Shown one piece after another: positions 1-8,710 of a DNA stretch of 64,000 nucleotides (its first letter is position 1; each line of letters starts with the position of its first letter). The stretch covers positions 1 through 64,000 of the forward strand of contig WLXD01000004.1 of the NCBI GenBank assembly GCA_012103255.1. Direction: 5' to 3'. The notes below the pieces were generated by a model, which was given only the letters and a program-made list of their open reading frames with translations, made no database searches and was not told where the DNA came from. This DNA comes from Acidobacteriota bacterium. GTDB lineage: Bacteria; Acidobacteriota; UBA890; WLXD01. The translations under genes were made by a program, and so were the position numbers.

Positions 1-126
1 GAACTCCATCAGGGCGGCGCCACCATCTGCATGGTTACGCACGATCCTCGCTGGGCCGAGCACGCCGAGCGCACGATCCACTTGTTCGACGGCATGGTCG
101 TCGACGAGAAGGTCGCGGTCGTCTAG
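1..126 (+). CDS. ABC transporter ATP-binding protein, C-terminal end (partial)
   Basis: Only the last 41 codons are in the window. They read as the end of a MacB/LolD-type ATPase: the switch-histidine segment ICMVTHDPRWAEHAERTIHLFDG is typical of this family, with the H-loop histidine in VTHDP, followed by the usual short tail and a TAG stop. Such ATPases power export of lipoproteins, peptides or small molecules together with FtsX-type permeases, which would lie upstream. A strong terminator follows, so this operon ends here and the next regulator pair is transcribed separately. The substrate cannot be inferred from this fragment. Confidence 0.85.
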   Translation, partial: ELHQGGATICMVTHDPRWAEHAERTIHLFDGMVVDEKVAVV

Positions 127-147
127 ACCGATCTGAACGTCACTCGA

Positions 148-179
148 AAGGGCGCGGGTTTTATGAACCCGCGCCTTTT
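148..179 (+). terminator. Rho-independent terminator
   Basis: A perfect GGCGCGGGTT / AACCCGCGCC stem with a short TTATG loop is flanked by AAA before and TTTT after. It starts about 20 bases past the stop of the ABC ATPase and separates it from the response regulator gene. Confidence 0.85.
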
Positions 180-232
180 CAGTGCCGGTACACTACGAAC
201 GCCCATCTTGATCCCGCCGCCCCCTGAGCATC

Positions 233-1603
233 ATGACCCCGACTGACGACGGCCACCCTCACGTTCTGGTGGCGGATGACCAGCGCGACGTCCTCGAAGC
301 GCTACGCCTGTTGCTGAAGGGCGAAGGCTTTCATGTGGAAACGGCCACATCTCCGGCCGGAATCCTGACCGCGCTCGACAAGCACGACTTCGACCTCGTG
401 CTCATGGATCTCAACTACACGCGCGACACGACCTCCGGTCGTGAAGGGCTCGATCTTCTCCCGCGCTTGCGAGAGATCGACAGCACGCTCCCAGTGATCG
501 TCATGACCGCATGGAGCACGATCGACGGCGCCGTCGAGGCGATGCGCGAAGGCGCGCGTGACTACGTCGAAAAGCCCTGGGACAACACCCGTCTCGTTGC
601 GACCCTTCGCACCCAGTTCGAGTTGGGCCAGGCTCTGCGCCGGAGTCAGCGCCTCGAACTCGTGAACCGGATGCTCAGTGAGGACGGCCTCCCCGACCTG
701 ATCGCGGAATCGCGCATCATGCAGCCCGTTCTCGAACTGATGAAACGCGTCGCACCCTCAGACGCCAACGTTCTCATCACTGGAGAGCACGGCACCGGCA
801 AGGAAGTTGCCGCCCGGTGGATGCACGCGGCTTCGGAGCGCAGTAAGTCGACCTTGGTGACCGTCGATGTAGGGGCGATCTCCGATGGTGTATTCGAGAG
901 TGAACTCTTTGGCCACGTGAAGGGGTCCTTCACCGACGCTCGCGCCGACCGCGTGGGCTACTTCGAGCTCGCCGACCGCGGCACGCTCTTCCTGGATGAG
1001 ATTGCGAACATCCCGCCGAACCATCAGGCGAAGTTCCTTAGAGTTCTCGAGACCGGCGAAATGCAACGCGTGGGTTCGTCGCGAACACAGCATGTCGACG
1101 TCCGCGTGCTGTCGGCGACGAACGTCGATCTGCAGGAAGCGGTCTCGAAAAGCGAGTTCCGCGAGGATCTTCTGTACCGCCTCAACACCGTCGAGATCCG
1201 ACTGCCACCGCTACGCGATCGCCGCGACGACATCCCGCTACTGGGCGCTCATTTCCTGAAGATCCACGCCGAGAAGTACCGGCGTGATCTCGACGGATTC
1301 GACCGCTCTGCGATCCAGGCGATGATGAGCCATCCGTGGCCGGGCAACGTCCGCGAACTGCAGCACGTGATCGAGCGCGCGGTGCTGATGACCCCGGGCG
1401 AGAAGATCCGCGAGGAGGACCTCGGACTTCAGCCACGTCGCGAAAGCAGTTCACGGCTCGAGGACATGTCGCTCGAAGATGCGGAACGCACCCTGATACA
1501 GTCGGCCTTGGCACGCCATGATGGCAACGTCAGCCGCGCCGCGGAAAGCCTTGGGCTGAGCCGCAGCGCGCTCTACCGTCGACTGAATCGCTACGGCATA
1601 TGA
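233..1603 (+). CDS. Sigma-54-dependent response regulator (NtrC family)
   Basis: The protein (456 aa) has an N-terminal receiver domain (residues 10-125) with phospho-acceptor D59 in LMDL and the conserved lysine in YVEKPW. A central AAA+ sigma-54 activator domain (160-390) follows, with Walker A GEHGTGKE (184-191) and Walker B TLFLDE. A C-terminal Fis-type helix-turn-helix (about 432-456) ends the protein. It should activate sigma-54 promoters after phosphorylation by the kinase encoded next, whose ATG overlaps this stop by 4 bases. The sigma-54 contact loop is GSFTDA instead of the classic GAFTGA. Targets are not visible; a role in regulating the preceding ABC exporter is a guess from proximity. 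Confidence 0.93.
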   Translation: MTPTDDGHPHVLVADDQRDVLEALRLLLKGEGFHVETATSPAGILTALDKHDFDLVLMDLNYTRDTTSGREGLDLLPRLREIDSTLPVIVMTAWSTIDGAVEAMREGARDYVEKPWDNTRLVATLRTQFELGQALRRSQRLELVNRMLSEDGLPDLIAESRIMQPVLELMKRVAPSDANVLITGEHGTGKEVAARWMHAASERSKSTLVTVDVGAISDGVFESELFGHVKGSFTDARADRVGYFELADRGTLFLDEIANIPPNHQAKFLRVLETGEMQRVGSSRTQHVDVRVLSATNVDLQEAVSKSEFREDLLYRLNTVEIRLPPLRDRRDDIPLLGAHFLKIHAEKYRRDLDGFDRSAIQAMMSHPWPGNVRELQHVIERAVLMTPGEKIREEDLGLQPRRESSSRLEDMSLEDAERTLIQSALARHDGNVSRAAESLGLSRSALYRRLNRYGI

Positions 1604-2943
1604 CACACGAACGGTCGCGCCCCCTGGGGTTCGATCGCAGAGTTCTGCTACTGGCTCTCGCAGCCGGTTTTCCCGCCACAGCCGTGGCGATGTGGCTCCT
1701 GTGGACCGGCACGCTCACGCCGCGCCTCCAATGGACCTTGAGCGTCGCTGTGGTGGGAACCTGGGTTGGCTTCTCCCTGCTGCTGCGCCAGTACGTCGTG
1801 CGCCCTCTGCAGACGCTGTCGAACCTTCTGTCTGCCCTGCGCGAGGGCGACTTCTCCATTCGAGGCCGTGAGACTCACATCGATGAGGCACTGGGCCTCG
1901 CGATGATCGAGATCAACCAGATCGGCGAACTGCTCCAGCAGCAGCGACGCGGCGCGGTGGAGGCCACCGCGCTTCTCGAAAAGGTGATGGAAGAGATCGA
2001 CGTCGCGGTGTTCGCGTTCGATGTGAACCGCCGCGTACAGCTCGTGAATCGCGGCGGGGTGCGGCTGCTGAACCGTGACGTCGAAGAGATCGTGGAGCAG
2101 TCCGCCGAAGAACTCGGACTCGGCCAGTGTCTGGAGGGACTGCCGTCGCAGGTACTCGACCTTGGGTTGCCCAACGCGCCCGGAAGCTGGGAGATGCGAC
2201 GCGGAACCTTCCGTCAGGACGGCAAGCCCCATCAGCTGATCGTTCTGTCGGACCTGACCCGGACTCTTCGCCGCCAGGAACGCGAAGCGTGGCAGCGACT
2301 CATCAAGGTGCTGCGGCACGAGATCAACAACTCGCTTGCGCCGATCAACTCACTCGCCGACAGCCTGCGCCGCCTGGTAGGCAGAGACCCGTTGCCCGGT
2401 GACTGGCAAGACGATCTCAACTCGGGCCTGAAGGTGATCTCCGAAAGATCCGGCGGATTGAGCCGATTCATGTCGGCATACGCCCGGCTCACGCAGCTGC
2501 CGCCGCCCGAGGTGGTCGCCGTGCAGGTTGGCGACTGGGTGCGCCGCGTCGTGGCGCTCGAGCACCGCACCGACGTTGCCATCGAGGACGGTCCACCGAT
2601 TACTCTGATGGCCGACGGCGATCAACTCGACCAGCTCTTGATCAACCTGGTGTCCAACGCCGTCGAAGCCGCTGCCGAAACCGGCGGCGACGTTACGGTG
2701 CGCTGGGCGGCGCTTCCGTTTGGTGGCCAGGAGTTCATGCTCGAAGTGCTCGATGGTGGCCAGGGGCTCGCCGAAACGCAGAACCTGTTCGTGCCGTTTT
2801 TCACGACAAAGCCCGACGGCAACGGCATCGGGCTAGTGCTCAGTCGACAGATCGCCGAGAACCACGGCGGGACACTAACGTTGGAGAATCGGGTGGGTGC
2901 ACACGGCTGCTGCGCCCGTCTCCGTCTTCCGCTGAGCGCCTAG
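1600..2943 (+). CDS. Membrane sensor histidine kinase (NtrY-like)
   Basis: Two hydrophobic segments near residues 12-35 and 45-62 flank a very short periplasmic loop. They are followed by a HAMP-like linker, a PAS domain (about 125-215), an H-box with RHEINNSLAPI as the phospho-acceptor histidine motif, and a C-terminal HATPase domain with N box NLVSNAVEAA and G boxes DGGQGL and GNGIGL. The kinase is transcriptionally and translationally coupled (ATGA overlap) to the sigma-54 regulator, its obvious partner. With almost no extracytoplasmic domain, it probably senses a membrane or cytoplasmic signal through HAMP/PAS; this is inference. Confidence 0.92.
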   Translation: MTHERSRPLGFDRRVLLLALAAGFPATAVAMWLLWTGTLTPRLQWTLSVAVVGTWVGFSLLLRQYVVRPLQTLSNLLSALREGDFSIRGRETHIDEALGLAMIEINQIGELLQQQRRGAVEATALLEKVMEEIDVAVFAFDVNRRVQLVNRGGVRLLNRDVEEIVEQSAEELGLGQCLEGLPSQVLDLGLPNAPGSWEMRRGTFRQDGKPHQLIVLSDLTRTLRRQEREAWQRLIKVLRHEINNSLAPINSLADSLRRLVGRDPLPGDWQDDLNSGLKVISERSGGLSRFMSAYARLTQLPPPEVVAVQVGDWVRRVVALEHRTDVAIEDGPPITLMADGDQLDQLLINLVSNAVEAAAETGGDVTVRWAALPFGGQEFMLEVLDGGQGLAETQNLFVPFFTTKPDGNGIGLVLSRQIAENHGGTLTLENRVGAHGCCARLRLPLSA

Positions 2944-3443
2944 GCGCGCGGCAACTCGAGGTCGCGCATCGCCCTGCCCTTGGGCACCGAAGAGGCGAGG
3001 CCGCCCCGACGCCAGAGGCCGCAGCCGATCGGCACCCCGAGGTACCGAGCGATCACATAGCCGCGGTGTGGCAGCACTGCGCGTGCATCGTTTTCGAACT
3101 CGATTGCCTCCCGACCGAGAAACCGGCTCGCCTCGTCGGCTTCGAGATCCACCACGTTCCTCGCCACATCCCGGCCAAAATGAATGACCGCGACGGACGT
3201 GGGCTTCCAGACGTCACGCCCAGTGCGCAGCAACGGGATCCCGATACCGTCCACGGGAGATACCGCGCCTGGCTGGATATCGGCCGCGGCTACCCAGATC
3301 GTGTACTTGCCGCGTTGCCAGAACGAGTAGTCATCAAACAGTTCCGTCGGAGTTCCGTACTGCTCTGCCCACCACGACGACCAGGGCTCAGGTTCGATCT
3401 GGAGATAATCCGACCGGTTGCCGAAGTTACTCGCGTCGCTCAT
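2940..3443 (-). CDS. RsmF-type RNA methyltransferase C-terminal (PUA-like) domain protein
   Basis: This 167-aa protein resembles the C-terminal RNA-binding part of RsmF/YebU-type m5C methyltransferases. The segment YVIARYLGVPIGCGLWRRG followed by a PKGRAMRDLE-like end matches the typical '..RYxGxPLGxG..KG.. ' closing domain. Its ATG overlaps the stop of the upstream catalytic gene (ATGA), so the two products are made in equal amounts and probably work together. The last bases of the gene meet the convergent kinase gene. I see no catalytic motif. A normal one-piece RsmF split into two ORFs is the best reading; a fold-only resemblance is the alternative. Confidence 0.6.
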   Translation of the reverse strand: MSDASNFGNRSDYLQIEPEPWSSWWAEQYGTPTELFDDYSFWQRGKYTIWVAAADIQPGAVSPVDGIGIPLLRTGRDVWKPTSVAVIHFGRDVARNVVDLEADEASRFLGREAIEFENDARAVLPHRGYVIARYLGVPIGCGLWRRGGLASSVPKGRAMRDLELPRA

Positions 3444-4399
3444 GAATCGCTCGTCTTCCGGATACGCGCAACGGTGAAACCGCCGGTGTCGTTGAGGTGA
3501 GGCCAGTAGCGAGCCAGATTCGTGCAGTCGTCACGGAGCGACTTGCCCGCCCAATGATCGACGCCCGGGGCGTGGCGCAGACCTGGGATCTCGAACGGCT
3601 CGATGGCGGCATCGTCACCCAGGGCGTGGTCCAGTACGACTTCGTTCTCTTCGGGCGCGAACGTGCACGTGGAATACACCATGACTCCGCCTGGCCGCAG
3701 GAGTTTCCAGGCGCGTCCGAGGAGCGTCGCCTGCAGGCCGCCCCGGCCCGCAACGCCGGCAGTGGCTCGCCCCCGGGCATCGGGGTGCGAGTCGCGCACG
3801 TTCCCTTCACATGAGCACGGCACGTCGAGGAGAATCCTATCGAAGGGGCCTGCCTCTAGCGGGAAACGAACGCCGTTAATGGGCGTGATCACCACGTTGA
3901 GAATCCCGAGTCGCTCGCAGTTGGCGCGCAGCGGCCTGAGACGTTGCGGGCGCAGATCGTTGGCTATCACCGTACCCGTGTTGCGCATGGAGATCGCAAT
4001 ACCGGCAGTCTTTCCGCCGGGAGCCGCGCAGAGGTCGAGTACCCGTTCTCCGGGACGCGCCGCCAGAACCTCCGGAGGAGCCAGAGACACCTCCTCCTGT
4101 ACGTGCATCAGGCCCAGATAGTGCTCGAAGGTCCGGCCCGGTTTCGCGAGGCCGTCAACGCGCCAGGCCCCTGGGCGCCAATCGAGCGCCGTCGTGGAGT
4201 AGCCGCGGCAGCTCAGTAGGTCAGCGACTGTGGCAGCCTCGCCCAGCCCACACTCCGCGCCCACACGCGTTACCAAATCTCGGCGCAGAGGGTTCTCCCA
4301 GACGACCGTGGGGAGCGGCCGCTGGCAGGCCTCGAGAAACGCCGGCCAGTCGGCTACCAGTTCGCGGTAGCGGTCGAGGCCTGCGGCGGGTTCCGTCAT
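3440..4399 (-). CDS. rRNA/tRNA m5C methyltransferase, RsmB/RsmF/NOP2 family catalytic subunit
   Basis: The protein (319 aa from the ATG at 4399) has SAM-binding motif I DLCAAPGGKT (about 122-131), motif IV LDVPCSCEGN with cysteine 195, and motif VI VYSTCTFAPEENE with the catalytic-type cysteine 245. The two cysteines are the releasing and nucleophilic residues of RNA C5-cytosine methyltransferases. A 20-codon extension upstream in frame is possible, but the ATG at 4399 gives the normal N-terminus. The protein lacks the C-terminal PUA-like domain of RsmF, which is encoded immediately downstream by an overlapping gene. The exact RNA target is unknown. Confidence 0.85.
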   Translation of the reverse strand: MTEPAAGLDRYRELVADWPAFLEACQRPLPTVVWENPLRRDLVTRVGAECGLGEAATVADLLSCRGYSTTALDWRPGAWRVDGLAKPGRTFEHYLGLMHVQEEVSLAPPEVLAARPGERVLDLCAAPGGKTAGIAISMRNTGTVIANDLRPQRLRPLRANCERLGILNVVITPINGVRFPLEAGPFDRILLDVPCSCEGNVRDSHPDARGRATAGVAGRGGLQATLLGRAWKLLRPGGVMVYSTCTFAPEENEVVLDHALGDDAAIEPFEIPGLRHAPGVDHWAGKSLRDDCTNLARYWPHLNDTGGFTVARIRKTSDS

Positions 4400-4542
4400 G
4401 TGCGCAGCATACTGCGTGACACTCACCCTCGACGGACACGTGCAATCGGATACCGTCACGGGTTAGCCTGAGCGTACCCCCCGAGTTCAACGTCCCTCTC
4501 GAGGCGGTCTCCAACGCCCGCGTACGTCGCCCTGGCCTGAAA

Positions 4543-5643
4543 GTGACACGACCTCATCGTACGTATCTGGCGCTCCTCGCAGGTGCCGCGCTGCTGATAT
4601 CGCCTGCGGCCCACGGTCTGCCTGCCGCCGAACTCGGCTCGGAGCAGAGACTCCTCGTTCGCGAAGCCCTCCAGATCGTCGGCATCGTGGGTGACCAGAT
4701 CTGGCCCGGATGGGGCACCACGCCCAAGACGACCCTGGTGGTGGGTCAGGAGCACGAGTTCCTGGTGGCGCTCGGCCGACGGGTCGACGTACCCGAGGAC
4801 TTCCAGGACACGGGCGAACGCATCGCCGGATTCCGAGTCTTCTCTCGCGAGAGGACGCTGCCCATCACACTTCGCGCAGCGTTCGAAGTCGACGGCGTGC
4901 CCATGGCCGTTGTCGGTGCCTGGGACCCCACCGAGGAATCACCCAACGAGTGGGCTATTTCGCTCGTACAGCAGTGGTTCCATCTGCTGCAGTTGCAACG
5001 TGGGGTGGGACTTCGCGTTGACGCGTTAGGCGGGGAGGTAGCCACGCGCACCACCTGGCCTGCAGACTACGCCTTCCCGTTCGACGACGAAGATGTAGGC
5101 AACGCCATGGTCCTGCTTGGCGGGGCGCTCTACGACTTCGACGCCATCGCGGCTGATCTCCCTCGGGATTCTCAGCGTTCCTTCCAGGCCGAAACAACCC
5201 GTGCGGCGCTTCAGAATCTACGTACCGTACTCGAACTGAAGTACGGGCCCGACGCATACGCGTTCTTCCGCCTCCGCACCTGGCGCGACGGGGTCGCGCG
5301 CTACAGCGGAGTGCTGGTGTCGCGCCTGCTTGCCATCGCTGAAAACCGCCGCCAATACGAGTCGATGGACGGTTTCGATCGTCTGGAGGAGCACAAGACG
5401 TACCAGGACGTCTGGCGCGATGGCTATGCCAATCAGATCTGGCTGATCCGCACCGCGCAGTTCGATAGCGAGCGCCACCTGACGTCCTTCAACGCGCTCG
5501 GCCACGGAATGGCCGTGATGCTGGATGTCGTCCTTCCTGACTGGAAGAAGCGCTACTTCGAAAGCGACATCTGGCTCGACGACCTGATCGCCGATGGTCT
5601 CGACTCGCTCTCTGAGACGCCCAGGGCCTCGGCGCGTCGCTGA
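4543..5643 (+). CDS. Exported protein of unknown function, possible degenerate metallopeptidase
   Basis: The protein (366 aa) begins with a signal peptide (positive THR segment, hydrophobic LALLAGAALLISPAAHG). The mature part is mixed alpha/beta with no domain I can name. A segment VQQWFHLLQLQ sits where zincin-like exported peptidases have HExxH followed by FH, so a lost metal site is possible but speculative. The gene stands alone between a divergent methyltransferase gene and a convergent recombinase-like gene. The codon use looks like its neighbours. Confidence 0.6.
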   Translation: MTRPHRTYLALLAGAALLISPAAHGLPAAELGSEQRLLVREALQIVGIVGDQIWPGWGTTPKTTLVVGQEHEFLVALGRRVDVPEDFQDTGERIAGFRVFSRERTLPITLRAAFEVDGVPMAVVGAWDPTEESPNEWAISLVQQWFHLLQLQRGVGLRVDALGGEVATRTTWPADYAFPFDDEDVGNAMVLLGGALYDFDAIAADLPRDSQRSFQAETTRAALQNLRTVLELKYGPDAYAFFRLRTWRDGVARYSGVLVSRLLAIAENRRQYESMDGFDRLEEHKTYQDVWRDGYANQIWLIRTAQFDSERHLTSFNALGHGMAVMLDVVLPDWKKRYFESDIWLDDLIADGLDSLSETPRASARR

Positions 5644-5649
5644 ATCCGG

Positions 5650-6186
5650 CTAGATCACGCGTCGGCCGGAACGGCTTTCCGCGCCCAGGAACTTCTGGAT
5701 ACTCTCCGGCGACATTCCCGCCTCGCGCAGATGCCAGGCTCGAGAGAGGCGCGGCGTCACGAGGTTCACGTCGCGACTGATACTAGCCGCCTTCTTCGTC
5801 GCGCCGAGGATCTGACGAACCTCCGATAGCTGGATCCGTTGGCCACGATTCCCCAGAAAGAAGGCCTGCGTGTTCTGCGCGCCCGCCCCGGCCTGGACGA
5901 GCAGCAGACGTCGCGAGTCTGCCTTGTAGGCGTCGAGAAGCTCCGCCAGTTCGGGTACGAGGTTGACCCGATGCCGAACCCTTCCCTCGCCCCGCAGCAG
6001 AATCTGTTTGCGTCGTCGCTCGACGTCGCCCAGGTTCAGATTTGTGGCCTCGAGCCCGTTTGCGCCCGCGTAGTAGAGCGTGGCCAGCACGGCCGCGTCG
6101 CGGAGTCCCTGAATGTCCGAGCGGTCAGGAGCTGCGAGCAGACTCTGCACCTCATCTGCCGTGAGGACTTCAACGGGGGTTTGCAT
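5650..6186 (-). CDS. Tyrosine recombinase-like protein, catalytically degenerate
   Basis: The protein (178 aa) has the fold signature of the XerC/D integrase catalytic domain without the N-terminal core-binding domain: LTADEVQSLLAAPD, GLRDAAVLATLYYAGANGLEATNLNLGDV, and a late LSRAWHLREAGMSPESIQKFLGAES. In active enzymes these read 'TGLRxSEL' and 'HxLRHxFAT..LG'. Here the first catalytic arginine position reads ANGLEA, the HxxR box is TPRLSRAW, and the C-terminal nucleophilic tyrosine is missing after LGAES. It is therefore probably a DNA-binding relic or a repurposed accessory protein, not a recombinase. A stop right after the LGAES segment suggests truncation of the tail. Confidence 0.65.
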   Translation of the reverse strand: MQTPVEVLTADEVQSLLAAPDRSDIQGLRDAAVLATLYYAGANGLEATNLNLGDVERRRKQILLRGEGRVRHRVNLVPELAELLDAYKADSRRLLLVQAGAGAQNTQAFFLGNRGQRIQLSEVRQILGATKKAASISRDVNLVTPRLSRAWHLREAGMSPESIQKFLGAESRSGRRVI

Positions 6187-6300
6187 GGCGCCACGCGTTG
6201 TACCGATTCATGGGGGACGGATTCGTCCAAAAAAACCGATCTTAGCATGGGGTTTGGCGAGGTAAGCTGACCAGGAACATGTGACAAACGGACCTTGCTG

Positions 6301-6759
6301 ATGACCGAAAGTCTGTTCGACGAACCTTCGATAAGCCGCCAGTGGGTGCTGCGTCGCCTACAGCAGGCGCTAACGCTGGACCTCGCTGCTGGGGCTCTCC
6401 TCGACGGATTGGCTCGAACCTGTGCGCGGAGCGCGAGGACCTCAATGGACGATCTGGCCGAGGCTGCCCATCAACGCGCTGCCACCGTGCGCGAGATCAT
6501 CCTCGATGAGGGCGGGACTCCGTACTCGTCCGTAGGACTCGCGAGGGCGTGCAGCCGAGCCGGGGGATTCGTGCTCGGCCCGATCAGTCTGATCTGGCGA
6601 CCCGGGCTCCGCCTGCTTGCCGAGCACACGCTCCAGGAGTACGACGCGCTGGCGGCGCAGCTGCGTTCAGCGCCGGGGATTTCGCCGGATCTACGCGACA
6701 GGGCCCAACCACTGTTCGAGTCCGCTCAGCAAGGCCATCGGCTGGCAGATCAACGCTGA
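6301..6759 (+). CDS. Small helical protein, ferritin-like or demethoxyubiquinone-hydroxylase-like length
   Basis: This alpha-helical protein (152 aa from the ATG at 6301; an upstream in-frame TTG at 6295 adds two codons) shows repeated amphipathic helices and no clear metal-ligand set. Helices such as LAAGALLDGLARTC and HTLQEYDALAAQL suggest a four-helix bundle. It lies just upstream of queC on the same strand, with about 50 bases between. I do not recognise a family with certainty. It may be a membrane-surface or ferritin-like protein, but no function should be assumed. Confidence 0.5.
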   Translation: MTESLFDEPSISRQWVLRRLQQALTLDLAAGALLDGLARTCARSARTSMDDLAEAAHQRAATVREIILDEGGTPYSSVGLARACSRAGGFVLGPISLIWRPGLRLLAEHTLQEYDALAAQLRSAPGISPDLRDRAQPLFESAQQGHRLADQR

Positions 6760-6811
6760 GAGCTGGCTCGATTGGCGTGTATCATGAGCCGTTCCGCACC
6801 TTTGTAGCGAA

Positions 6812-7621
6812 ATGAACTACGTCCATCGACCGGCCCGGCCTGGCGAGATGAAGACCAAAGAAGCATCGCCCGTTGCCCCGACTCTGCAGGAAACCAGTGC
6901 GCCGGCAACTGAGCCGAGCGAACTGCGCCTCGAGAAACGGCGCAACGCGGTGGTTCTGCTGTCCGGAGGACTCGACTCGGCAACCACACTGGCGGTTGCT
7001 CTTGCCGAAGGCTACGAGTGCTACGCGCTCACGGTGGCTTACGGCCAACGGCATGATGTCGAGATAGACCGTGCTCGCTCCGTCGCTCTGTTTTTCGGAG
7101 TGCCCCACCAGACCATCGAAGTGGACCTGGCGATGTTCGGTGGCTCGGCTCTGACTTCGGAGGACGAGGAGGTGCCGCACCACGCCGAGCATGAGATCGG
7201 CGACAGCGTGCCCACCACCTACGTGCCCGCTCGCAACACGGTGTTACTTTCGCTCGCGCTTGCATGTGCCGAGCCGCTGGATGCGCGGCACCTGTTTCTC
7301 GGAGCAAACGTCCTCGACTACTCGGGATATCCGGACTGTCGACCGGAGTTCCTAGCAGCGTTCGAGAAGGTCGCGAACCTGGGCACCAAGGCCGGGTCCG
7401 ACGGAGGTCACCCGATCCGGGTGCACGCTCCCCTGCTCCGGTCCACCAAGTCGGACATCATCCGACGCGGCGCCGAACTCGGAGTGCCGTTCCAGCTAAC
7501 CCACAGCTGCTACGACCCGACCCAGAACGGTCTGGCGTGTGGGCTGTGCGATGCCTGCATCCTGCGCCGCAAGGGTTTCCAGGAAGCGGGCGTAGACGAC
7601 CCGACGTCCTATGCAGGCTGA
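6812..7621 (+). CDS. queC: 7-cyano-7-deazaguanine synthase
   Basis: QueC converts 7-carboxy-7-deazaguanine to preQ0 with ATP and ammonia in queuosine biosynthesis. The ATP-pyrophosphatase PP-loop SGGLDS is at 51-56, followed by the family segments TVAYGQRHDVE, PARNTVLLSLA and DYSGYPDCRPEF. The C-terminal zinc site is made by the cysteines in HSCYDPTQNGLACGLCDAC. The start at 6812 gives an N-terminal tail about 40 residues longer than usual; the ATG at 6848 is an alternative. The stop overlaps the next start by 11 bases, so the gene leads a translationally coupled que operon. Confidence 0.96.
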   Translation: MNYVHRPARPGEMKTKEASPVAPTLQETSAPATEPSELRLEKRRNAVVLLSGGLDSATTLAVALAEGYECYALTVAYGQRHDVEIDRARSVALFFGVPHQTIEVDLAMFGGSALTSEDEEVPHHAEHEIGDSVPTTYVPARNTVLLSLALACAEPLDARHLFLGANVLDYSGYPDCRPEFLAAFEKVANLGTKAGSDGGHPIRVHAPLLRSTKSDIIRRGAELGVPFQLTHSCYDPTQNGLACGLCDACILRRKGFQEAGVDDPTSYAG

Positions 7622-8300
7622 AGTCTCAGCGCTCTCAACCTCGGATACTTCCGAGGGACGGACCATCGCGATCAACGAGATCTTCGTCTCGATTCAAGGT
7701 GAATCGACGCACGCGGGGCGACCGTGCGTATTTCTGCGCACCATGGGCTGCCCTCTGCGCTGCACGTGGTGCGACACCGAGTACGCGTTCTACGAAGGCT
7801 CGCCATGGACGATCGATGCACTCGTGGAAGAGGCGACACGCCATGGTGTGCCGTTGGTCCAGATCACCGGAGGTGAGCCGCTGGCCCAAGCGGCAGTACC
7901 AGAGCTCGCCCAGCGCCTGCTCGACGCCGGCATGACAGTACTCGTGGAGACATCCGGTTCCTTCGACATTTCGGTGCTACCTGACGGGGTACGTCGGATC
8001 ATGGATCTCAAGTGCCCGGGATCGGGTGAAGTCGGACGCAACGACTACGACAACCTGGACCGTCTTCGCGACGGCGATGAAGTGAAGTTCGTCGTTGCCG
8101 GGCGTGAAGATTACGAGTGGGCGCGAGATCGCCTTCGGAAATACCGGCTCGAGGGCCGCTTTCCTCTGCTGTTTTCGCCCGTCTGGGACGACATGCCGGC
8201 AGCCGATCTGGCCGCCTGGATCCTGGAGGACCAACTTGATGTGCGCTTGCAACTGCAGCTGCACAAGATTCTGTGGCCGAACGTGGAGCGAGGCGTATGA
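7611..8300 (+). CDS. queE: 7-carboxy-7-deazaguanine synthase, radical SAM
   Basis: QueE makes 7-carboxy-7-deazaguanine from 6-carboxytetrahydropterin. The radical-SAM cluster motif CPLRCTWC (CxxxCxxC) lies after the typical INEIFVSIQGEST start. The segment ITGGEPLAQ and the ETSGS strand match the family. At 229 aa it is of normal length. It overlaps queC at its start and queD at its stop (ATGA), which fits equal production of the pathway enzymes. Confidence 0.95.
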   Translation: MQAEVSALSTSDTSEGRTIAINEIFVSIQGESTHAGRPCVFLRTMGCPLRCTWCDTEYAFYEGSPWTIDALVEEATRHGVPLVQITGGEPLAQAAVPELAQRLLDAGMTVLVETSGSFDISVLPDGVRRIMDLKCPGSGEVGRNDYDNLDRLRDGDEVKFVVAGREDYEWARDRLRKYRLEGRFPLLFSPVWDDMPAADLAAWILEDQLDVRLQLQLHKILWPNVERGV

Positions 8301-8710
8301 TCCGGCGTTCGCGCAGTCCCGAGCACTACGTCGAACTCACCTGCAACTTCGGCATCGAGGCGTCACATCAACTGCCTCGTGCGCCGCGCCGCAGTGTGTG
8401 TCGCCGTCTCCATGGGCACTCCTGGAAGATCGACCTGAAGGTCGGCGGAACAATCGATCCGAAGCGCGGCTGGCTGATCGACTACCACGACATCGAGGCG
8501 GCCTGGGAGCCTCTGCATGACGCCCTGGATCATCGCCATCTCAATGATGTCCGCGGGCTCGACAATCCCACCAGTGAGAACCTGGCGGTCTGGATCTTCG
8601 AACATCTGATCGATGATCTCGCCGAACTCGTGAGTGTCACGGTGCACGAAACCTGCACCGCTCGCTGCGAGTACTTTGGACCGGTACAGCACGGAGACGA
8701 CGATGAGTGA
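8297..8710 (+). CDS. queD: 6-carboxy-5,6,7,8-tetrahydropterin synthase
   Basis: QueD converts 7,8-dihydroneopterin triphosphate to 6-carboxytetrahydropterin. The zinc-binding histidines are in ASHQLP and RLHGHSW, with the catalytic cysteine four residues before the HGH motif (CRRLHGH). The later DYHDIE and LDHRHLND segments and the C-terminal glutamate in TVHETCTA complete the pattern. The start is the ATG overlapping the queE stop by 4 bases; an upstream in-frame ATG at 8273 lies inside queE and is less likely. The protein has 137 aa. GTP cyclohydrolase (folE), needed to feed it, is not in this window. Confidence 0.94.
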   Translation: MIRRSRSPEHYVELTCNFGIEASHQLPRAPRRSVCRRLHGHSWKIDLKVGGTIDPKRGWLIDYHDIEAAWEPLHDALDHRHLNDVRGLDNPTSENLAVWIFEHLIDDLAELVSVTVHETCTARCEYFGPVQHGDDDE

